Shown piece after piece: positions 44,301 through 48,990 of a DNA stretch of 48,990 nucleotides; position 1 is the first letter of the stretch; the number at the start of each line of letters is the position of its first letter. The stretch is taken from positions 1 to 48,990 of the forward strand of contig NZ_FVZF01000030.1 in assembly GCF_900168265.1 (NCBI RefSeq), read 5' to 3'. The position numbers and the translations under genes are program-made. The notes beneath the pieces were generated by a model. It saw only the letters and a list, made by a program, of their open reading frames with translations. It was not told the DNA's origin and did no database searches. Source of the stretch: Salegentibacter salarius. Its GTDB lineage: Bacteria > Bacteroidota > Bacteroidia > Flavobacteriales > Flavobacteriaceae.

Positions 44301-47300
44301 TGTAATTTCATCAGATATTGAGCCTGCCCCGGTAAGTGTAAGTGATGATCTAATTTGCCTGGGAGACGAAGTTACTTTAACTGCGGAAACCGGCTATGAA
44401 TCTGGTGATGGAGTAAACGACCGTGGCGATTTTGACAATGCTGCTATAGATCAGCACGGGTGGAGGATTACCAATTCCGATGGAGTGGTAGAGAATTTTG
44501 AAACCAGCGCTAATAACACCAACCCAAATATTTGGAAAAGGGTTACGCCTCGTGAATTTATTACCGCAAATCTCTCTTCCCCCTACAACACCTCCATGCA
44601 AAGATTTGATCACGGTTTGGATGACGGGAACAAAGGTTTCGCGCTGGTTTCCGGGGATAATACTTCCACTATGGAAACCAATGTTTTCGCACTCGATGGT
44701 ATGGATTCCGGAATTCTAACTTTTGACCAGGCCTATAACCTTACTGATGGAGCCTCCATTGAAGTTTTAATTTCAACGAATGGCGGGAACACTTATACTT
44801 CGTTATATAGCAATAATGATGACCCATCAAGTGGAAACTATAACGATTTTGCCTCCGGCACACCTTCTTCCCGACCAGAAAATAAAATTGAAATTGATCT
44901 CGGAGATTATATTGGACAAAATAACCTTAGGATAAAATTCAGTTTCGTCGGAGCAAGAAATGGTGATGTGTGGGCTCTGGATAATATTATTATGCCCGAT
45001 GGCCCTCAACATGTTGGAGTACTTTGGGAAGATACCACAGATCCTGATACGCCAATTGTCATTGGAACCAACAATTCAGAGCAATGGACGCCCACCGAAA
45101 TTGGCTGGAATGTTTCTATAATTACCACCACATTAGAATACACCGGTGGCTCTTGTGCTACCGCAATAAATAACGAAGAAATCAAGGTTTTCGTTTTTGA
45201 TCAATATACTACAACCGTAGCTGCTCAAACTGGTAGCTGCGGTGTTTATTCTGCACAATTGAGTGCTACGGTAAACAGTGAAGCTCAGGGCGAAATCACC
45301 TCCTACCCAACAAAAGATGGATACATCGGAAAATGGGTGGTGGAAGGTCCTGAGGATTATGAATTTACAAATACTGACCCTGAGGATGAAGTTGAACCAA
45401 TAAACAATCCGAATGCCCTTTTCACTTCAGAATCCCAAAATCCGGAGAGTTACACTATCACCTGGGTATTGGAACCAACTGAAACCGATGAGGATGGGAA
45501 TTTAATAGTAAATGAAGCTTGTACACCCGATTATGAAGCTCTAGATGTGGTCTTTGAAGGCTGTATTGCCCTGGATTTCGATGGTATAGATGATTATATA
45601 GACCTGGGCGAAACTTATAGTGGAAACTATAGTTTAGAAGCCTGGATTCGCCCTGAAGCTTCAACAGGAACTATTATTAGCGGACCTAATTTTGAAATCA
45701 ATATGGAAAATTTACCAGGAGGGGTAAATTCTAATTCCCGCTGGTATCATATCGCTGTTTCAGGCGGAAAAATATATGTTGATGGAATCGATATGGGGAA
45801 TTTTAATATAACCAACACAGGAACTAACACCCTAATAGGTGCCAGATGGAATGCTGAAATACAAAAGGCTGAGAATCACTTCTCGGGCTGGATAGAAGAA
45901 GTGCGAATTTGGAATACAGCGATTTCAGTAGATCAAATTAGATTTATGATGAACCAGCGACTTTTTAACAACGGAACAGAAATGGGAGTAGAAATACCAA
46001 TGGATGTTCCGGACGGGCTAAGCTATACCAATCTCGCAGGATACTACCAACTACTTGCGGATCCATCATTAGTAGCAAACGGAACAACTCCCGATCTTGC
46101 TCCTAGCTCGATCCCTGGCAGATTGGTAAATATGGAAACTTTTCAGGAAAACACCGCTCCCCTACCTTATACTTCACGCATAGATGGCCAAAATTGGGGA
46201 ACTGATAATACCTGGACACACTTTGATGTTTGGGATGCACCAAACAGCAACGGTATAAATGGAGCTCCAATTGATTGGAATATCGTTAGAACCTCCCACA
46301 ATATTAATTCAGGAAGTAAAAATATTACTGTTCTAGGATTAAAATCAGAAACGGGAAAATTGGACATATTTAATCCATCTGGAGTTCATAATGAAACTAA
46401 CTCCGGGCAATATTTAAGCATTAGTCATTATTTAAAATTAGATGGAAGTATAGACCTCACCGGGGAATCTCAATTAATACAGGATATTGGAAGTATCGTT
46501 GATGCCGGCAGTTCTGGATACCTGGAACGAGATCAACAGGGAACAGCGAACAGCTATAATTATAATTACTGGAGCTTTCCGGTTAGTGCAGGAGCCTCCA
46601 ATACCGGTGGCTCTATAAAAAGTCTTTTAAAGGATGGAACTGATTCCAATAATCCTAAGGATATTTCCTTTGCTTATGACCATACCCATGCCGACAATTA
46701 TAATTATAACACCGGTCCCAAACGTATTAGTGCTTACTGGCTTTTTAAATTCTTTGGAACTGCCAATGTTTATGCTGAATGGAAATGGATAGGCGAAAAT
46801 GGCCAGCTTAATACTGGCGACGGCTTTACAATGAAAGGGACTTCGGGGGATGTGGCGATTTCAACTCCACAAAACTACGTTTTTAAAGGATTACCAAATA
46901 ATGGACCCGTAACTGGGGTTAGCATTGGCTCAAATCAAAACCGTTTAATTGGAAACCCATATCCATCGGCCATTGAAGCAAAACAATTTATTTTAGATAA
47001 TCTTGATAAAAATACAGTGCCAAACGCTACTAATACACAAAACATTTTTAACGGAGCACTCTATTTCTGGGATCACTTTGGGCCCGAGAACACTCATATT
47101 TTAAGAAAATATATAGGCGGTTATGCAACTATAAACCTCGCTGGTGCGGTAAAATCTGCATCTTCTGTAGATGAACGTATTAATAACGATGGTTCCTCAG
47201 GAACTAAAAAACCGGGAGAATTCGTTCCGGTTGGTCAGGGATTTTTCATCAATACAGTTTTAGATCCAGCAATTGGCAATGGTATTACCATACATGGAGG

Positions 47301-48102
47301 CACTGTTAATTTCAATAATGGTCAACGAGCTTTTGTTACCGAGGTAAATCCAAATGACTCACAATTTTTAAAACCTATTTATCCAACTAAAAGCCAGAAA
47401 GCGGTAAGAACGGAAGATTCAAGATATAAAATAAGGCTAAATTTCACCTCCCCGCTTGGTTTCCAAAGACAAATTTTAGTAACTGCTGATGCCTATACCA
47501 CTAATGGTTTTGACTTAGGTTACGATGCCCTTTTAATTGATGATATTCCTGAAGACATGTTCTGGTTAATCCAGGACAATGAATTTGTAATTCAGGCAGT
47601 CTCCAACTTTAATTCAGATCAGGTTTTACCATTAGGTATAAAAATAAAGGAGGAAGGGGAATTTAAAATAAAAATTGGAGGTATCGAAAATTATCCGGAA
47701 ACTCTACCAGTCTACTTAAACGATAAGTTAAACGATAGTGTTCATGACCTTAGATCAGGTGAATATTCTGCAGTTTCAGAACCTGGAAGTATTAAAGATA
47801 GGTTTGAAATAGTTTTCAGAAATAAAGAACAGCTGGAAAATCCTGACAAACCATCACTTAGTACATCATTAGATTTCGGTTATAATCATAATACCAGGGA
47901 ACTGATAATTGACAACCCAGACCTTGTTGATATTTCGGAAGTGCTTGTGTTCGATTTAGGTGGAAGACTCATACAAACTTACGCGAACATCCCTACTCAA
48001 AAAGAATATATTATCAACATTAGGTCTATCCATACAAGTGTCTATATCATAAAACTAATTACCGAAAAAGGAAATAAGGACAAGAAGTTTATTATGAACT
48101 AA
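38368..48102 (+). CDS. Giant T9SS-exported surface protein with PKD/Ig-like repeats and LamG domain
   Basis: The 3244-residue protein has a signal peptide (about 1-25) and a T9SS type A sorting domain at the end (about 3185-3244, VLVFDLGGRLIQTY ... SVYIIKLITEKG ... KKFIMN). Between them: two Ig/PKD-like domains (27-205), six or so PKD-like repeats of about 90 residues with the pattern VCPGxxETYSI ... WxxPxGW ... SCGxS (208-735), a spacer domain (735-930), five repeats of about 85 residues with FC/IC ... NGTFSA ... INPxxSNPGxYxVxYT (931-1360), two Ig-like domains (1360-1550), two YWVTQ/YYVSQ-type repeats (1553-1712), further PKD-like units to 1990, a MAM-like jelly-roll (about 2010-2215), a LamG/concanavalin domain (2398-2530) and a C-terminal beta-rich region. 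Probably a cell-surface or released adhesin. Confidence 0.93.
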   Translation: MGRKLLYYLFLVFSIVIISENGYSQACPTSVSISAAEGRTICENTQVTFNSSITGGSGLIYQWQINGTDVGTSQTNFSTSTLQNNDEVRLIITSDDDTTCEITSQPIKMTVNRIRQGSVVIQADENPVCPGENINFSIASISEAGNSPVYDWRVNNTSVGSSSTLTTPLDTGDQVQLFVTSSNPCTDDFSSNQITISEKPAAPDIPSGINGATFVCPGISETYSINPVNNAISYQWELPAGWSGSSNTSSITLTAGTNSGAIKVIAIGECGNSEQSINVNVQPGAPAQPGSISGNESVCPGEEETYSITSIANAETYEWTFPSGWGNGNIITTSTPEKTILTGNSGNGQITVKALNSCGESASTSLAVNVEPGTPEVPGTITGATEVCPGTNETYSINAVSNTEEYIWAFPSSWGIQEQITTIPQVSIQTGTSGSGNITVSARNSCGASTSQSLSIEMQNGAPTDAGAISITYSNPNEVICPGDQIEFSVPGLVEAEEYIWSIPTGWEITGSETGNSIVVNAGNYGENGNISVVTSNSCGQGSTSTLAVSIEAPAPEIGTTEITGPAEVCSSDTQLEYSIPLINHATSYEWSLPSGWVITSGENTNNIEVSASGTSGNIEVFAKNDCGESVAISKTINSVTAVPAKPLAISSNLPSTAICPPLTNVEFWIDEVQNTEEYLWSLPNGWNIVSGAGTTNINVNITANSNYSANESVSVQAVNICGKSETQTIGGIAIDNYVIADLGEDMILCSLSNPVTSIAYVAFGSNNAKLKIESLVTSSGTQITTPNGKVDDFEFTYTPTAADISNGQVTFYLTTEKPGGACSAGQDEMTIFFREDPTATFLTENQDICENSVTQINIQGTPETRISYTENGASKSIDLDENGEAIINTGNLASSTTFELISSQYLEEPLCEKSLSGTHEVIVNPVPSADLVYAQTAFCEDDTETKQVTLENTLGATANGSFTAAPSGLSIDETSGVIIPGNSNPGDYIVSYIIPASVGCESVELTTNVSITAVPEVSLSYEDTYFCSSEENTKAVTLNGSGNYENGTFSAGTDLQIDPETGEINPSDSNPGTYQVTYTTPEDAGCGTYDFTTEIIITEAPNPTITYPATEVCNSQTTAFEVELTGNENIQGGTYSAEVGLEINATTGAINPENSSAGTYTVTYTTPEINGCAPVTTETSVTITELPSAEISYNTPICASETELQQVTFSSTIGNYEDGTFTASPAGLSINEETGAINPVESNPGIYSIAYTIPGQGGCEAVILNTSATITEIPYATISYENAALCTSVEQDQQVTFVDTPVEYQNGTFSGSNGLAISVDGSINPAASTGGPHTVFYSIPAENSCEEVVINLAIEIFKKPQITSQPFNVGICSTQPSELSVSAIGDNLNYQWYQNGNAVSGATSPTLSFSNTTSTNAGDYYVVVTGAQSCSEVISDTVNLNVDEDIIIEEPITEIPICGDGFSEVSMKFIANANGAPLTFTWYKGNTPVDDSDENITITSELADENGRYEGTLEIINVTTAYNGDYYVEIQGPSEFTCSTAVTNSFQLRLNEVPEKPTVENFEYCQFEEVPALTVINGEKLTWHASETGDDAFSETPVPNTDEPGETVYWVTQTPDVCESERIAVTVSIKEKPAPPATTILIEYCEGETANVLEAVAVGEANLNWYDEEENLLSTAPTPNTENAGTHTYYVSQSLEACESDKVTIEVIIYDLPEITITTSETLVCAASQVSLTAEGADSFIWYNEAEEEIGETASIQINPEITTTYKVIGTGTGECSSEAEVTIQVDQPSNAGTISGETSVCIGNNSGKVSVADINGEVIRWEFSEDEGATWGTITQEESEISTVYSYENIITTTNFRAVVQNGVCEEAISEAVSIQVDEYPIGGELNFQGFDRLFTTCQDPEFLEDLVLSDHTGQVSAWKYRTAQGTFQTIPGETGATLPSSVIANLLSNETLIFQAEVTNGACNVPVTSRTAILSVISSDIEPAPVSVSDDLICLGDEVTLTAETGYESGDGVNDRGDFDNAAIDQHGWRITNSDGVVENFETSANNTNPNIWKRVTPREFITANLSSPYNTSMQRFDHGLDDGNKGFALVSGDNTSTMETNVFALDGMDSGILTFDQAYNLTDGASIEVLISTNGGNTYTSLYSNNDDPSSGNYNDFASGTPSSRPENKIEIDLGDYIGQNNLRIKFSFVGARNGDVWALDNIIMPDGPQHVGVLWEDTTDPDTPIVIGTNNSEQWTPTEIGWNVSIITTTLEYTGGSCATAINNEEIKVFVFDQYTTTVAAQTGSCGVYSAQLSATVNSEAQGEITSYPTKDGYIGKWVVEGPEDYEFTNTDPEDEVEPINNPNALFTSESQNPESYTITWVLEPTETDEDGNLIVNEACTPDYEALDVVFEGCIALDFDGIDDYIDLGETYSGNYSLEAWIRPEASTGTIISGPNFEINMENLPGGVNSNSRWYHIAVSGGKIYVDGIDMGNFNITNTGTNTLIGARWNAEIQKAENHFSGWIEEVRIWNTAISVDQIRFMMNQRLFNNGTEMGVEIPMDVPDGLSYTNLAGYYQLLADPSLVANGTTPDLAPSSIPGRLVNMETFQENTAPLPYTSRIDGQNWGTDNTWTHFDVWDAPNSNGINGAPIDWNIVRTSHNINSGSKNITVLGLKSETGKLDIFNPSGVHNETNSGQYLSISHYLKLDGSIDLTGESQLIQDIGSIVDAGSSGYLERDQQGTANSYNYNYWSFPVSAGASNTGGSIKSLLKDGTDSNNPKDISFAYDHTHADNYNYNTGPKRISAYWLFKFFGTANVYAEWKWIGENGQLNTGDGFTMKGTSGDVAISTPQNYVFKGLPNNGPVTGVSIGSNQNRLIGNPYPSAIEAKQFILDNLDKNTVPNATNTQNIFNGALYFWDHFGPENTHILRKYIGGYATINLAGAVKSASSVDERINNDGSSGTKKPGEFVPVGQGFFINTVLDPAIGNGITIHGGTVNFNNGQRAFVTEVNPNDSQFLKPIYPTKSQKAVRTEDSRYKIRLNFTSPLGFQRQILVTADAYTTNGFDLGYDALLIDDIPEDMFWLIQDNEFVIQAVSNFNSDQVLPLGIKIKEEGEFKIKIGGIENYPETLPVYLNDKLNDSVHDLRSGEYSAVSEPGSIKDRFEIVFRNKEQLENPDKPSLSTSLDFGYNHNTRELIIDNPDLVDISEVLVFDLGGRLIQTYANIPTQKEYIINIRSIHTSVYIIKLITEKGNKDKKFIMN

Positions 48103-48253
48103 GAAAGAATTTTCTTACAAAAAGTTAAAATTCCATTTAAAAAAAGGCCTTTTAGCTGGTTTTTAGACATTTAAATCTTTATTTTGTAATTAAATTCTTG
48201 TTAAAATAGATTTTTTATATGTAATTTTACCCTCTAAAAGCAATTAGTTGCCT

Positions 48254-48990
48254 ATGGGTAAAATTACTCCCCGGTTTTTCTTAGCGGTTTTTATTTTCGG
48301 ATTGTGCCTACTTTCCGCAAACACTGTTTTGGCTAATATCAATTTTGGCCCGGAAAAACCTATATCCGAAAAGCAAATTAAAGACAAATCATTTTTTGTA
48401 GGTTTTTTATTAGAAGCAGCGCCTACGATTACAGCTCCTGCTGATATCAATGATGTTAACGAGCCTGGTGAATGTTTTGCTTTAAAAACAAATATTAATC
48501 TTGGAAACGCAACATTTTCAGGAACTACTAATAGCCCCTCAAATGATGCCCCAGCAGAATTTCCGGTGGGAACGACTACAGTCACATGGACAGTTACCGA
48601 TGATTCCGGAAATACCGCTACGGATACTCAGTTGGTCAATATAACAGATTCTGAAAATCCTGTAGTATCAACTCAAAATATTAGCATTTCGTTAAACAAT
48701 GGTATTGCAACCATTCAACCTTCTGATATAAATAATGGATCTTATGACAACTGCGGAATAGATCAATTATCTCTAAATAAAACTTCCTTCACTTGTTCCG
48801 ACGTAGGCGCAAATACAGTTGACTTAAGTGTAACAGACATTCACGGAAATACCTCTTCAGCTAATGCTACCGTTACCGTTGAAGACAACACCAATCCACA
48901 GGCAATTACGCAAGATATTACCGTACAGCTTGATGCCAGTGGATCAGCAAGTATTACACCCGATGAAATCGATAATGGCTCAAGTGACGC
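48254..48990 (+). CDS. Start of a second surface protein with HYR-type repeats (runs off the window)
   Basis: An ATG at 48254 opens a frame that stays open to the last base, about 245 residues. A signal peptide occupies about 1-27 (FFLAVFIFGLCLLSANTVLA). From about residue 55 comes a HYR-like domain (APTITAPADI ... FPVGTTTVTWTVTDDSGNTATD). Repeats of the DNCGI ... FTCSDVGANTVDLSVTDIHGN type follow, and a second unit starts near the end (ITVQLDASGSASITPDEIDNG). HYR and related repeats are found in large Bacteroidota exported proteins that usually end with a T9SS sorting domain, which would lie outside. It follows the giant gene by 151 bases on the same strand. Confidence 0.9.
   Translation, partial: MGKITPRFFLAVFIFGLCLLSANTVLANINFGPEKPISEKQIKDKSFFVGFLLEAAPTITAPADINDVNEPGECFALKTNINLGNATFSGTTNSPSNDAPAEFPVGTTTVTWTVTDDSGNTATDTQLVNITDSENPVVSTQNISISLNNGIATIQPSDINNGSYDNCGIDQLSLNKTSFTCSDVGANTVDLSVTDIHGNTSSANATVTVEDNTNPQAITQDITVQLDASGSASITPDEIDNGSSD

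Noticed and set aside
48121-48160. Terminator after the giant gene
   Set aside because: AAAAAGGCCTTTT near 48142 is a short palindrome with no loop and does not form a convincing terminator hairpin.
48244-48585. 113-codon minus-strand open frame at the right end
   Set aside because: It is the antisense of the real plus-strand HYR protein, which has a signal peptide and recognisable repeats.

Overview
The window looks like a chromosomal segment of a marine-type Flavobacteriaceae (Bacteroidota). The signs are a type IX secretion (T9SS) plug protein, a giant surface protein with a T9SS C-terminal sorting domain, a complete Na+-NQR operon with its own ApbE, a Rho with a long charged N-terminal insertion, many TAnnTTTG promoter boxes (the Bacteroidota -7 element), weak Shine-Dalgarno signals and several TTG starts. 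I cannot name the genus with confidence; Salegentibacter/Gramella/Zunongwangia-like is a guess.

Layout. (1) 1-4120, accessory: the right end of an IS21-family element (partial istB) sits in the 3' end of a C39-peptidase ABC exporter and removes the end of its ATPase domain. Next come a tyrosine integrase with Ser in place of the first catalytic Arg, an array of inverted repeats at the integrase promoter, and tRNA-Arg(ACG). This looks like the tRNA-proximal edge of an integrated island whose body lies to the left. (2) 4121-16100, housekeeping: clpS, prmA, tpiA, a DoxX/BT_3928 protein and a DUF1599 protein on the minus strand; then folP and cdaA (c-di-AMP synthesis) on plus, an MsbA-like ABC exporter and truA on minus, a YfcE-like phosphoesterase, a DUF4293 membrane protein and rho. 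(3) 16100-16560: a repeat-rich patch ending in tRNA-Gly(TCC), with an extra copy of the tRNA 3' end. (4) 16761-25067: a ClpP-family protease, a GNAT protein, two convergent L,D-transpeptidases with abutting stop codons, gpmI, a thioredoxin-like protein, a HAD phosphatase, map, a NUMOD4/HNH protein overlapping map, and a methyltransferase. (5) 25064-32619: nqrABCDEF, a small conserved protein and apbE, all on minus. ApbE attaches FMN to NqrC (and normally NqrB), so the cluster encodes both the sodium pump and its flavin-maturation enzyme. A 127-bp repeat element splits nqrF from the last two genes. (6) 32791-38044: T9SS plug protein, DUF3667, apaG, an NRDE/TANGO2 protein and pruA. (7) 38368-48990: a 3244-residue secreted adhesin-like protein and the start of a second surface protein with HYR-type repeats that runs off the window.

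Most of the window is ordinary core genome. The unusual material is the broken island edge, the integrase-adjacent palindromes, the tRNA-Gly 3'-end copy with a 27-bp direct repeat, two families of hairpin-rich interspersed repeats, the altered FMN-attachment motif in NqrB, and the giant surface-protein locus. I did not find a convincing complete new defence or biosynthetic system.
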